From assembly GCA_945877115.1 (NCBI GenBank), contig CAMCQR010000005.1, positions 1 through 56,918 on the forward strand: a stretch of DNA of 56,918 bases. Reading direction: 5' to 3'. Positions 8,545-16,872 of the stretch are shown one piece after another. Source of the DNA: Synechococcus sp. UW140 (lineage in GTDB: Bacteria > Cyanobacteriota > Cyanobacteriia > PCC-6307 > Cyanobiaceae). The position numbers were made by a program, and so were the translations under genes. The notes beneath the pieces are model-generated. The model was not told the origin of the DNA, ran no database searches, and was given only the letters and a program-made list of their open reading frames with translations. Within the stretch, counting starts at the first letter, position 1. Every line of letters starts with the position of its first letter.

Positions 8545-9036
8545 TCACCAATCCGCCGTTTGCCGCCGGGCCCGCGCCACGAAATCGGCCACGGCGGCGG
8601 GGTCCGCAGCGGCCCGTTCCCCCGCCTCAACGGCGCGATAAAGATCCGCCACACCCCAGGCCTTGCTGGCGGCCTCGGCGCCGTGGCGCGGAATCAGATG
8701 CACGTGCAGATGGGGGGCGCCTTCGCCAAAAGCGATCGCGTACACCCGATCACAACCGCTCAGCTGGCGCACCAGGGCGCAACTGCGGCGCAGGGCCTCG
8801 CCGAACGCAAGCGATTCGGCTGCGTCGAAGTCGGCGGGGCCCCCCAGATGGCGGCCGCTGTCGAGCAGCAACCAGCCCAGCAGGGGCGCCGGCGCCGGAT
8901 GGTGGCGCAGAACCCAACCGATGCCGAAGCGGGCGATGCCATCGGCCTGCCACGCCAGGGGATCGGCCTGGAGCCCACAGATCGGGCAGCCCGGCCCAGG
9001 GGCGTTGGTGGGCGAATCGGCAAGGGGTGGGGACAT
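8545..9036 (-). CDS. HIT-family nucleotide hydrolase/transferase
   Basis: The 163-residue protein carries the histidine triad as HLHVHLIPRH near residues 110-119, with the middle histidine as the expected nucleophile on a nucleotide alpha-phosphate. Near the N-terminus it has CPICG, half of the zinc site seen in several HIT branches. The N-terminal strand GWVLRHHPAPAPLLGWLLL fits the usual HIT core. The substrate cannot be told from sequence; nucleoside phosphoramidates, dinucleoside polyphosphates or adenylylated compounds are typical for the family. The internal ATG was chosen because the 54 codons upstream are low-complexity and overlap the leader of the divergent glycosyltransferase. It is on the same strand as kdsB, 117 bases upstream of it. 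Confidence 0.8.
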   Translation of the reverse strand: MSPPLADSPTNAPGPGCPICGLQADPLAWQADGIARFGIGWVLRHHPAPAPLLGWLLLDSGRHLGGPADFDAAESLAFGEALRRSCALVRQLSGCDRVYAIAFGEGAPHLHVHLIPRHGAEAASKAWGVADLYRAVEAGERAAADPAAVADFVARARRQTADW

Positions 9037-9127
9037 GGCACAGAGGGGCCGGCCTGCGAAGCTGACGGGCCTGGAGGCCCCGGGCCGACTCCACTTTCCC
9101 CCATCCCGCCCCCATCCCGCCGCTGCT

Positions 9128-10078
9128 GTGCCCCCGCTCCAGCCCCTGTCGGCGGCCACGGATCCGCCAGAGTCACCGCCGCCTCTAGTGGTGGTCACGG
9201 TGGCGTATCACAGCGAAGCGGTTCTGCCGGCCCTGGCCAGGGATCTGGCCCGCCAGCGCCACCGGCCCCAGCTGTGGCTGCTCGTGGACAACAGTCCCCT
9301 GGTGGCCCCCCTGGACCTGGAACCGCTGCGGACCGCCTCCCGGCCCCAAACCGACCCGCCAGCCAACCTGACGATCCGGTGCCTGGCGGGCCACGAAGGC
9401 GATGGCTTTGGGGTGGGCTGCAACCGGGCCCTCAACCAGCTGGCATCTGAAGGCTGGGACGGCTGGGTGTGGCTGCTCAATCCCGACACCCGCCTACCAG
9501 GCGGTAACGAACTGGAGCAATTGGGGCAGCAGCTGGCCCAATTGCCGCAGCGATCCTTGGTGGGCACGGCTGTGCTCGATGACCATGGCGGATTGGAGGC
9601 CAGTGGGGGCTGGATCGATCCGGGCCTGGCCTTCCGATCCCGGCGCCTGGAGGCGACCGCCCTCGCCGCCGGGGCCCCCCTGGCGGTGGACTGGCTGAGC
9701 GGCTGCAGCCTGGCCCTACGGCCCGGTGCCCACAAGCCGCCCGCCCGCTTCGACCCCGCCTTTCCCCTGTACTACGAAGACATGGACCTCTGCCTGCGGC
9801 TCTCGGCCCGGGGTGCCCCGGTGCTGTGGTTGCCCCAACCCAGCGTGCGCCACCACCGCGGTCAGGGGTCCAGCGCGGGGGAACCGCTGCGGCGGCGCCT
9901 CTCCACCATCAGCTATCTGCGTTTTCTGCGGCGCCATTGCCCCCCCTGGGTGCTGCTGCTGCGAACCCTGCGGCTCCTGGCACTCACCCTGCTGCGCCTA
10001 CCCCTGCAGCCCCGGCGCAGCCTGGCGGTGCTGCAGGGGATCGGCCCAGCGCTGGGCCCTGATCCCATCCAGCCATGA
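9128..10078 (+). CDS. family 2 glycosyltransferase, rhamnosyltransferase-like (WbbL type)
   Basis: This cytoplasmic GT-A enzyme of about 316 residues begins at a GTG. The fold starts at VVVTVAYHSEAVL, and the frame upstream overlaps the HIT gene region and is low-complexity. Marks seen are LLVDNSP, WVWLLNPDTRLPGG (acidic metal-binding region), VDWLSGCSLALR, and the highly diagnostic LYYEDMDLCLRLSARG followed by HHRGQGSS. The latter pair is typical of WbbL/RfbN-like rhamnosyl- and related transferases. The C-terminus is basic and hydrophobic, perhaps associating with the membrane. Its stop overlaps the start of the next glycosyltransferase (ATGA). The two presumably add successive sugars to the same lipid-linked glycan. 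The donor sugar is inferred only by family. Confidence 0.85.
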   Translation: MPPLQPLSAATDPPESPPPLVVVTVAYHSEAVLPALARDLARQRHRPQLWLLVDNSPLVAPLDLEPLRTASRPQTDPPANLTIRCLAGHEGDGFGVGCNRALNQLASEGWDGWVWLLNPDTRLPGGNELEQLGQQLAQLPQRSLVGTAVLDDHGGLEASGGWIDPGLAFRSRRLEATALAAGAPLAVDWLSGCSLALRPGAHKPPARFDPAFPLYYEDMDLCLRLSARGAPVLWLPQPSVRHHRGQGSSAGEPLRRRLSTISYLRFLRRHCPPWVLLLRTLRLLALTLLRLPLQPRRSLAVLQGIGPALGPDPIQP

Positions 10079-11157
10079 GAGCCGCCTCTCCCCTGGCCCT
10101 GTTCAACGGCAGCTACCTGGGCCAGCGCCCCACGGGGATCGGCGTCGTGGCCCGCGACCTGGTCAACGCCCTGGATCCCGCCCTGGTGCCCCTGCTGGAC
10201 CCCCTGGGCGGCGATCGACCCCACAGTTTGCCGATTCCCGCCGACCTCTCGCCCGAGTTCGGGCGCCAGGGCCACTGGCGGCGGTTGGTGTGGACCCAGA
10301 ACGAACTGCCGCGCCTGTTGCGGGCCAGGGGAGCGCCCCTATTGCTCTCGCCGCTGCCGGAGGCCCCCCTATGGCGGGGCGTGCGCTCGGTGGTGCTGGC
10401 CCACGACCTGCTGCCCCTGCGTTACCCCCAATTCTCGCCCCTGCTGGCCTACCACCTGGCCTATGTGCCCTTAGTGCTGCACCGGGCGGTGCGGGTGCTG
10501 TGCAACTCCGAAGCCACCGCCCGGGAAGTCCATGGGCGCCTGGGGGTACCGGCCCGGCGCCTGGTGCCGATCCGGCTGGGCTTCGATCCCGGGCGACTGC
10601 GGCCGCTGGGGTTGCGGCGGGAGGCTTTTTTTCTGGTGCTGGGCCGCCACGACCCCCACAAGAACCTGGACCGGGTGCTGCGGGCTTTCGCCAAGGTCAA
10701 GGACCCCGGCGGCCCCCTGCGGCTGAAGCTGGTGGGTCCCCACGACCGGCGCTACACGCCCCGGCTGCAGGCCTTGGCTAAGGAACTGGGCATCGCCGGG
10801 CGCTGCGACTGGCTGCCCTGGGTCAGCGATGGGGAGCGCCTGCAGCTGCTGAATCGCGCCCAGGCGCTGGTGATGGCCAGCCTCTGGGAAGGCTTTGGCC
10901 TGCCGGCCCTGGAGTCCATGGCCTGCGGAACCCCGGTGGTGGCAGCCCGGGCCGGCGCCCTGCCGGAGGTGGTGGGGGACGCGGGCCTGCTGGTGGATCC
11001 GCGCTCCATCGACGCCCTCACCTCGGCCCTGGACCAGCTGCTGCGGGATCCGGCCCTGGCGGCCGGCTTGGCGGCGGCGGGACCTGTCCGGGCCGCGGAC
11101 TTTGACTGGCGGGCCACCGCCGGCCAGGTGCTGGAGGTGCTGCGGGAGTGTGGATAA
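10075..11157 (+). CDS. family 4 glycosyltransferase
   Basis: This GT-B enzyme is 360 residues. The N-terminal acceptor domain begins LALFNGSYLGQRPTGIGVV with the glycine-rich loop. The C-terminal donor domain includes FFLVLGRHDPHKNLDRVL, KLVGPHDRRY, and SLWEGFGLPALESMACG. That last segment is the EX7E motif (the two glutamates flank GFGLPAL), followed by GTPVVAARAGALPEVVGDAG. This is classic GT4 as in mannosyl- and rhamnosyltransferases. It overlaps the preceding GT2 gene by four bases, so translational coupling is likely. It is followed after 61 bases by a methyltransferase and a GtrA-like gene. The sugar transferred is not determinable from the sequence. Confidence 0.92.
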   Translation: MRAASPLALFNGSYLGQRPTGIGVVARDLVNALDPALVPLLDPLGGDRPHSLPIPADLSPEFGRQGHWRRLVWTQNELPRLLRARGAPLLLSPLPEAPLWRGVRSVVLAHDLLPLRYPQFSPLLAYHLAYVPLVLHRAVRVLCNSEATAREVHGRLGVPARRLVPIRLGFDPGRLRPLGLRREAFFLVLGRHDPHKNLDRVLRAFAKVKDPGGPLRLKLVGPHDRRYTPRLQALAKELGIAGRCDWLPWVSDGERLQLLNRAQALVMASLWEGFGLPALESMACGTPVVAARAGALPEVVGDAGLLVDPRSIDALTSALDQLLRDPALAAGLAAAGPVRAADFDWRATAGQVLEVLRECG

Positions 11158-11218
11158 TTGAAAACCTCTCCAGAAGCCCCAAGGCCAAGCATGATGGCCG
11201 CGTCCATCGGATCGGTCG

Positions 11219-11968
11219 ATGCAGGATCAGGAATATCACGTGCTCGCCGCCCTAGAGCAGCGGCATTGGTGGTATCGCAGCCTGCGGCGGCGGGTGGTGA
11301 AGCGACTCCGACAGGAAGCTGGCCGCCAGGGCCATGCCCTGAAGGTGTTTGACGCCGGCTGTGGCACCGGCGGCATGTTGGCTGAACTCCAGAGCGAGGC
11401 GAGTATTGCCGCCACCGCCGGCTGCGACCTCCACCCCCTGGCCCTGGTCTATGCCCATGGGCGGGGTCTGAAGGTGGTGGAAAAGTCCGTCAATGAACTG
11501 CCAGTGGGGGACGATCTCTATGACGCGGTGATCTCCCTGGATGTGCTTTACCACCGCCAGGTCGATCCGCCCCGGGCCCTGGCTGGCATGGCCGCCATGC
11601 TTCGCCCGGGGGGCTTGCTGCTGATCAATGTGGCGGCCATGCCCTGCCTGGAGCGGCGCCACGATCGACGGGTGATGGGCGGACGCCGCTTCCTGGCCGA
11701 CGGGCTGAGCCGTCAGGTGCGGGCGGTCGGCTTGCAGCCAGAATCGGTGTCCTACTGGAATTCTTGGCTGACACCCCTGCTCTGGCTCCAGACCCGGCTG
11801 GAACCGCTGCTGCCGGAAGGGGGCGAAAACGAGGATTCCGATGTGACCCTGCCCCCCCTCGGGCTCAACAACCTGCTGATCGGATTGCTGCAATGGGAAG
11901 AACGGGTCTCCCGGGCCCTGCCCCTGCCCTGGGGCAGCTCCCTAATGCTGGAGGCCCGGCGGCCATGA
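11219..11968 (+). CDS. class I SAM-dependent methyltransferase
   Basis: The 249-residue protein has the SAM-binding motif I as VFDAGCGTGGMLAEL near residues 43-57. A motif II-like acidic stretch follows (DAVISLDVLYH near 101-111), then LRPGGLLLINVAA. The N-terminus reads YHVLAALEQRHWWYRSLRRR, a signature shared by methyltransferases found next to polyprenyl-phosphate glycosyltransferases and GtrA proteins. It ends in an ATGA overlap with the GtrA-like gene, which supports a joint role. Likely roles are methylating a sugar or capping a glycan chain. The acceptor is unknown; small-molecule methylation cannot be ruled out. Confidence 0.85.
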   Translation: MQDQEYHVLAALEQRHWWYRSLRRRVVKRLRQEAGRQGHALKVFDAGCGTGGMLAELQSEASIAATAGCDLHPLALVYAHGRGLKVVEKSVNELPVGDDLYDAVISLDVLYHRQVDPPRALAGMAAMLRPGGLLLINVAAMPCLERRHDRRVMGGRRFLADGLSRQVRAVGLQPESVSYWNSWLTPLLWLQTRLEPLLPEGGENEDSDVTLPPLGLNNLLIGLLQWEERVSRALPLPWGSSLMLEARRP

Positions 11969-12414
11969 CCAACCGGCCGTTGGCCCTACTGCGGCGAGGG
12001 CTTGATTCAAGTCTGCTGCGCTTCCTGTTGGTGGGGGGAAGTGGGGAGTTGCTCTATCTAGGCCTTTTCGCCCTGGCGGTGCGTTCCGGACTGTCCAACA
12101 TGGTGGCCATCAGCCTGGCCGGCGGGTTCTGCCTGATCTTCAATGCTGTGATGCATGCCCGCGTCAGCTTCCGGGTGCACTTCAGCCGTTCTCTTTTGGT
12201 TCGATACACGGCCATCCAAGCGCTTGGATTGCTGGTCAGCCTCCTAAGCGCAGCCATGCTTGAGCGACTGCCAAAACCCTTTTCCAGCACAATAGTGGTG
12301 GGATTGGTGTCCTATGCAGCGTGGTCCGCCCTGTCTTTTGCACTCACCAGGGCCGCCTACCGACGCTCCGGCGCCGCCGGATTGGCCTCCAGACACACCA
12401 ACCAATCCCCCTGA
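11965..12414 (+). CDS. GtrA-family small membrane protein
   Basis: The 149-residue protein has four predicted membrane helices at roughly 20-40, 45-68, 80-103 and 110-133. It opens with LLRFLLVGGSGELLYLGLFAL, the GtrA/DPMS pattern. GtrA proteins are thought to flip or present polyprenyl-phosphate-linked glucose or similar sugars across the membrane for GT-C enzymes. The start overlaps the methyltransferase stop (ATGA). Its 3' end overlaps by 58 bases the convergent gene for a GtrII-like membrane glucosyltransferase, which could be its functional partner. No GtrB is adjacent, although the GT2 enzymes nearby could provide the lipid-linked sugar. Confidence 0.8.
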   Translation: MTNRPLALLRRGLDSSLLRFLLVGGSGELLYLGLFALAVRSGLSNMVAISLAGGFCLIFNAVMHARVSFRVHFSRSLLVRYTAIQALGLLVSLLSAAMLERLPKPFSSTIVVGLVSYAAWSALSFALTRAAYRRSGAAGLASRHTNQSP

Positions 12415-13913
12415 TAAGGCACGATCGCCCCAGGTTCCGGATAGGCGCGGCAGGGGGGCAGGCCAGCGCGCACCTCGGCCTCATTGCCCTCGTGCCGATA
12501 GGCAATGTGTTTCACCTTCACTTGGTGGAGATTGAGGAAAAGGGCCGGGATGCTCCATTCGCGGCGAAAGGACGATTCGCCAACGCTGCTCCAATGGGGA
12601 AAGGGCTCGGTGCGCTCGGTGGTGCCAAAAATAGAGAAGGGCTCCATCGGCGTGCTCCCTTGCAGCGAGGCCGCCCGCACATCGGCCAGGATCGATTGGG
12701 AGAGGGCCATGTCCCGCATTTGCAACAAAGCAGTGAATTCCCACACCCGGGAGGCAAACGCCGCCTGGGGCACCACATAACCGACCACCAGCAGGCCCAC
12801 CAGCCCCCGAGCGAGTTTCGGGTTCCAGCCCCGCCAGGGGGCCCCCAGCCGTTGGGCCGTCAGGGGCGCCGCCATGGTCGCCAGCACAGCCACAATCAGG
12901 GAAGCGACGCCGAGATTGCCAAGGCTGAAGGCACGGGAAGGAAACCCGGCATCAAGGATGTAGTACAGCAGAAAAGGCAGCAGCGTCAGGAAACCGGCGG
13001 CGGCCCAGAGGCTGCCGAGGCGTCGCCAGCGCTGCGGGCCTTTGGGTGTGACCCGCAGCAACTGGACCGTGGTCAGGGCGAGTAACAGCAGGAAAAGCAC
13101 GCCCAGCGCCTGCTGGGGAATCCGGGGCAACAGGCTCACATCCGTGGCATAAACCTCTCGGTAGACCCCCCCATCGGTGAGCTTTTGCCAGAAACGTTCC
13201 AGCGAGGCAAATCCGGTGCGGCTGTTGGGGGTCTGGCCCGCCATGGCCAGCCGGGAGACCAGGTAGTAGCTGAAGCCCCCTGCCAGCACACCCGCCACCA
13301 ACTGCTTGGGCGCCCTCAGGCCAAAGGGCCGGCTGCCGAGGGCCTTGGCCAGGCCATTCCAGCCAAGCAAAGCAATGCCGACATAACCAGTGGGCTGGTA
13401 AATCGAGAGAGCAAAGGCTACCGCCAGCAGGCCAAGGATGCCGTCAAGCCAACGGCGCCCCAACAAAGGCGGACCACTGCGGTAGGCGATCAACACCCCA
13501 CCCCATACCGATAGAGCCGCCGGCAGCAGATACAGGCCGATGGCAAAACTGAAGTTGAAAAGATCGAGCAGATAGGCGTGGCCACTGATCAGCAGCGCCA
13601 GCAGACAAATCCAGGGGGGCGTGACCGCTGGCACGAACAAGGCCAGGGCCGCGGCCAAGGCATAAATCGAACCTGCGGCAATCAACCAGCCAAAGAAAGG
13701 GGAATAGGCATGCTGGAAGAGGGCCCCGTAGAGAAGATCCCAACCCGGCCGACTCTGGTTGGCCTGGTCAAACGATTGGCCCAGCAAGGCCCAATCATCA
13801 ACATTCCAGGTGGGGGAGGTGACCTCCTGCCAGTGAATCGCCAGAAACAGGCCGGTAAAAATCAGGCCCCAACGCAGCCACGATGACGAAAATCCAGCCA
13901 TAGATCCCACCAC
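12357..13913 (-). CDS. GtrII-like membrane glucosyltransferase
   Basis: This polytopic protein has 518 residues and ten or more hydrophobic helices spread over residues 10-400, then a periplasmic-type C-terminal domain with several Trp, Arg and His. The first extracytoplasmic loop contains NVDDWALLGQ, an acidic DD motif, and further on a YSPFFGWLIAAG segment. This layout resembles the Glucos_trans_II family, which adds glucose from a polyprenyl carrier to O-antigen in the periplasm. It is the last gene of the five-gene minus-strand glycan operon (15-base gap upstream) and ends inside the 3' end of the convergent GtrA-like gene. Family assignment is from overall pattern and loop motif only. 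A second ATG four codons in is an equally good start. Confidence 0.6.
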   Translation of the reverse strand: MVGSMAGFSSSWLRWGLIFTGLFLAIHWQEVTSPTWNVDDWALLGQSFDQANQSRPGWDLLYGALFQHAYSPFFGWLIAAGSIYALAAALALFVPAVTPPWICLLALLISGHAYLLDLFNFSFAIGLYLLPAALSVWGGVLIAYRSGPPLLGRRWLDGILGLLAVAFALSIYQPTGYVGIALLGWNGLAKALGSRPFGLRAPKQLVAGVLAGGFSYYLVSRLAMAGQTPNSRTGFASLERFWQKLTDGGVYREVYATDVSLLPRIPQQALGVLFLLLLALTTVQLLRVTPKGPQRWRRLGSLWAAAGFLTLLPFLLYYILDAGFPSRAFSLGNLGVASLIVAVLATMAAPLTAQRLGAPWRGWNPKLARGLVGLLVVGYVVPQAAFASRVWEFTALLQMRDMALSQSILADVRAASLQGSTPMEPFSIFGTTERTEPFPHWSSVGESSFRREWSIPALFLNLHQVKVKHIAYRHEGNEAEVRAGLPPCRAYPEPGAIVPYQGDWLVCLEANPAAPERR

Positions 13914-13928
13914 CTGAAAACCATCGAA

Positions 13929-14804
13929 CTAGGGCAACACCCAAAGCCGTGTATCCCGCACCGCCTCCTCCCGTATCAGGCGCCACAAGTTTGCGTCCGC
14001 CTGCCGGGGAAGCGCAACGACCAGCCTGGCGCCGGGGCCACAGAGGGACAGGGCCGCGAGCAACACCAGGCTTTCGCCCACCACCACCATCCCCCCGAAC
14101 CCCCGCAAAACCGCCTCGGGGGGGCCGCCAAGGGTCTGGTCTTCGGGCGCCAGGGGCCCGATCCAGTGGCGTTTCGCCGCCACGGGATGGGGGACCAGCC
14201 GCCAGGGGTGGGGCCAGTGATCCGCCTCGGCAACCAACCGCTCCACCCCGGGCGAATCCACAATCAGGGTGCGGAAGGGGGGGACGACCCCAGCGGTCTG
14301 GGCCGGACCAGCCGTGACCCCCTCCGCAGAACCATGGGGTTCAAAGAGGGGTCCCAGCTCGCGGCAATCGAAACGGGCGCACCAGGGAGCGCGATGGGCC
14401 GGCCGATCGCAAAACAACCAGTAGGGAAGGCCGGCGGCAAACATCTGGGGATCCAGGGCCCGGGGCTGGAACCGGTACTGGTCGAGTCCGTCATCGAGCA
14501 ACTCCAGCTGGCGGCCATGGCGGACCAGCAGCCGCAGGGCCCGGCCGGCGCCGCGCAGATGGGCCAATCGCAGGCGCCCCACCAACCCCAGCCGGGCCGC
14601 CAGGGCCACGGCGGCCATGGTGAGGGGGTGGATCGGCCAACGCCAGGGCCAGGGCCAGAGCCGCCGATCCCCAGCCTCCAGGGCGAGGCGGCTGGGTTCG
14701 TAGAGCAGCACCTCCCACTCCTGCTGAGCGGCCGGTTGGCTGTGCCGAATCCGCCGCGCCGCCTCCAGATGGATGGCATTGAAAGCCAGCACCACCTGAA
14801 CCAT
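13929..14804 (-). CDS. uncharacterised protein in glycan operon
   Basis: I do not recognise this 291-residue protein. It starts MVQVVLAFNAIHLEAARRI, has a long basic helix-rich first half (LGLVGRLRLAHLRGAGRAL), and a middle part with LLDDGLDQYRFQPR. The second half, with DSPGVERLVAEADHWPHPW, RLVPHPVAAKRHW and GFGGMVVVGESLVLLAAL, has the spacing of a GT-B-like or polysialyltransferase-like domain, including an HP motif. No signal peptide is visible. The ATG chosen avoids a low-complexity 75-codon extension and places the gene 2 bases after the preceding GT2-like stop. The position, sandwiched between glycosyltransferases, argues that it is itself a transferase for the same glycan; that is inference. 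Confidence 0.65.
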   Translation of the reverse strand: MVQVVLAFNAIHLEAARRIRHSQPAAQQEWEVLLYEPSRLALEAGDRRLWPWPWRWPIHPLTMAAVALAARLGLVGRLRLAHLRGAGRALRLLVRHGRQLELLDDGLDQYRFQPRALDPQMFAAGLPYWLFCDRPAHRAPWCARFDCRELGPLFEPHGSAEGVTAGPAQTAGVVPPFRTLIVDSPGVERLVAEADHWPHPWRLVPHPVAAKRHWIGPLAPEDQTLGGPPEAVLRGFGGMVVVGESLVLLAALSLCGPGARLVVALPRQADANLWRLIREEAVRDTRLWVLP

Positions 14805-14806
14805 GG

Positions 14807-15808
14807 TCAGCGCCCCTGATCCAGGGATCCGCGGCCGTCCGAACGACGGCCCCTCGCCAAGCGGCCGCGGCCCAGGGACAACAGCAGCGACGGTGCATGC
14901 AAAAGGCGGCGGCCGGAGTGCCACCACAAGCGATGCCACCAACCCACTGGCCACTGACCTGACCGGGGCGGAGGGACCAGCTTGACGGGCAGTTCCTCCA
15001 GAAAGATGTCGGGGATAGCGAGGAAACAACTCCAGAACGTCATGCGACGGGCATGGGCGATCTCATCGGCGACTTCAACCTCCAACTGGGGCCTGGAGCC
15101 GCCCACCAGCCGCCATGCCCCCCCCACCTCCCTGGCGTAACTGGAATGGCGGGCCCCGGCGCCCCAGGGAGCGTGGGCGGCCACCAGGCGGTTGGCCAAC
15201 CGGGACGCCCGCATCGTGGCCAGGCCCCTGGAGGCCCCTAGGGCCCCTCCCCCCGTTTGTCCCCCCGCCCGCTCGGCGTCGGTGTGGCTGATCAGCTCCA
15301 ACCAATCGGCGGGGATCCAGGCGGGCTCCTGGGCCAGGAGCTGGGTCAGGCGGACACGCAGGTCTTTGTCATCGAACCCATAACCCACCAGGAGCTCATG
15401 GAATCCGCCCACCGCCTCAAACAGGCAGCGGGCCACCAGGATCTGGCCCTTGCGTCCCTCCCCGCCGCTGCCAAAGGCGCAGGGGCGACCCGCCTCCCCC
15501 AGCTGCGGCGCTCCGGGGTCAAAGCGGGCCGAGGGCCAGGCGTCCGCATCCAGCTTCAGGATCACCTCGCCACTGGACTGGGCCACGGCAAAGTTGTAGG
15601 CCCGACAGAGGTTCCACTCCGGCTCCCCCTCCACCCGCAGCAGCCGCAGCCGCGGATCCGGGGGCAGCAGCTCGCGCCGCAGGGGCTGGATGCTGCTCCA
15701 ATCCACCACCAGGTGCTCTGTATGCCAGGGAAGCGAGGCGACCCGGGGCGCCGACTGCAGCAGATGGTGGCTCCGGTTCATGCAGACCGTGACGATGCTG
15801 AGGCTCAT
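14807..15808 (-). CDS. GT2-like glycosyltransferase, copy B of tandem pair
   Basis: The 333-residue protein begins MSLSIVTVCMNRSHHLLQSA, a GT-A start. It has VVDWSS near residue 35, WNLCRAYNFAVA near 66-77, the DxD metal site in LKLDADAWP near 87-95, and GYGFDDKDLRVRL near 141-153 with the expected acidic catalytic region. It is clearly paralogous to the gene immediately upstream, sharing these motifs in the same order and a similar C-terminal basic, Trp-rich tail (WWHRLWWHSGRRLL). The start overlaps the upstream paralogue's stop by four bases. The pair probably transfers two related sugars, or one sugar to two positions. Donor and acceptor are unknown. Confidence 0.82.
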   Translation of the reverse strand: MSLSIVTVCMNRSHHLLQSAPRVASLPWHTEHLVVDWSSIQPLRRELLPPDPRLRLLRVEGEPEWNLCRAYNFAVAQSSGEVILKLDADAWPSARFDPGAPQLGEAGRPCAFGSGGEGRKGQILVARCLFEAVGGFHELLVGYGFDDKDLRVRLTQLLAQEPAWIPADWLELISHTDAERAGGQTGGGALGASRGLATMRASRLANRLVAAHAPWGAGARHSSYAREVGGAWRLVGGSRPQLEVEVADEIAHARRMTFWSCFLAIPDIFLEELPVKLVPPPRSGQWPVGWWHRLWWHSGRRLLHAPSLLLSLGRGRLARGRRSDGRGSLDQGR

Positions 15809-16872
15809 GAACCCGCCCCCGGGGCTCCGCCGCCCCTGGGGCCCACGGTGCCCTGGCGTCCCCGCGCCAGCTCCATGGCCCCCACCACAAGCCGCACCGG
15901 CAACTGCAGCAGCTGCCGGCCGGTGTACCACCAGAGCCGATGCCAGGGCCGCACGTCCCACCTACCCCGCTGGGATGGGGGGAAGAGGCGATAGGGCAAC
16001 ACCTCCAGGAACACCTCGGGAATCGCCAGGAAATGGCCCCAGAAGGTCATGCGGCAAGCGTGCTCGACCTCGGCGGCCACGGCCCCAGGGGGATGGGGCA
16101 CCGAATCGGGCTCCACCCGCCAGCGGCCTGGGTGCTCTTGCTGATAGCGACTGGCCCGACTGCGGGATCCCCAGGGGCAATGGGCCGCCACCAGGCGGTT
16201 GGCCAGCCGGGTGGCCCGCATGGCGGCCTCGCCGTGGCTGCGGTCGATGGTGGCGGAGGCCTCGCCCGGCCCCCGTTCGGCGCGCTCCCCGTCGGAGTGG
16301 GCAATCACCGCCAACCAAGCCTCAGGGATGGGCGCCGGTTGGATACCGAGCTGCATCCCCAGCCGGGCCAGCAGATCCTTGTCATCAAAGCCATAGCCCA
16401 CCAACAATTCATTGAAGCCGCCCAACGCCGCCAGCAGGCGCCGCTCGATCAAAAACTGCCCCTTGCGCCCCTCAGGCCCGCTGCCAAAGGCACAGAGAAC
16501 CGACTGGCGGCTGGGGTCGTCGGCGAGCGCCTGCAATTGGGCCGCCGCCGGATCAAAACGCTCGGTGGGCCAGGCATCCGCATCCAGCTTCAAGATCAAC
16601 TCGCCCTTGGCCCTGGCGAAGGCGAAGTTGTAGGCCCGGCAAAGGTTCCAACGGCCTTCACCCTCCACCCGCACCAGCCGCAGGCGGGGATCGGGGGGGA
16701 GGTCCTCACGACGCAGGGGTTCCCGGCTACTCCAATCGACGATCAGATGCTCGACATGCCAGGGGACCTGGGCCACCAAGGGGGCGGAAAGCCAGAGGTG
16801 GTCCCGGCGATTCATGCAGACGGTCACGACGCTGATGCGGCTCGGGCCGGCGCCCCCATCGTTCAGTCCCAC
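15805..16872 (-). CDS. GT2-like glycosyltransferase, copy A of tandem pair
   Basis: This 355-residue paralogue carries ISVVTVCMNRRDHLWLSAP near the N-terminus, then IVDWSSREPLRREDLPPD, WNLCRAYNFAFARA, LKLDADAWPTERFDP with the DxD, GYGFDDKDLLARL, and WHRLWWYTGRQLLQLP at the C-terminus. It is somewhat longer than copy B because of a longer N-terminus and an insertion around ALADDPSRQS. It overlaps the upstream GT8-like gene by 10 bases and copy B by four. This arrangement points to duplication within the operon followed by divergence, since identity is high in motifs but lower elsewhere. The C-terminal aromatic-basic tail may hold the enzyme at the membrane. Confidence 0.83.
   Translation of the reverse strand: MGLNDGGAGPSRISVVTVCMNRRDHLWLSAPLVAQVPWHVEHLIVDWSSREPLRREDLPPDPRLRLVRVEGEGRWNLCRAYNFAFARAKGELILKLDADAWPTERFDPAAAQLQALADDPSRQSVLCAFGSGPEGRKGQFLIERRLLAALGGFNELLVGYGFDDKDLLARLGMQLGIQPAPIPEAWLAVIAHSDGERAERGPGEASATIDRSHGEAAMRATRLANRLVAAHCPWGSRSRASRYQQEHPGRWRVEPDSVPHPPGAVAAEVEHACRMTFWGHFLAIPEVFLEVLPYRLFPPSQRGRWDVRPWHRLWWYTGRQLLQLPVRLVVGAMELARGRQGTVGPRGGGAPGAGS

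Noticed and set aside
7855-9450. A 531-codon plus-strand frame across kdsB, the HIT gene and the GT2 leader
   Set aside because: It is the complement of two well-supported genes and reads as His/Gly/Pro-rich noise.
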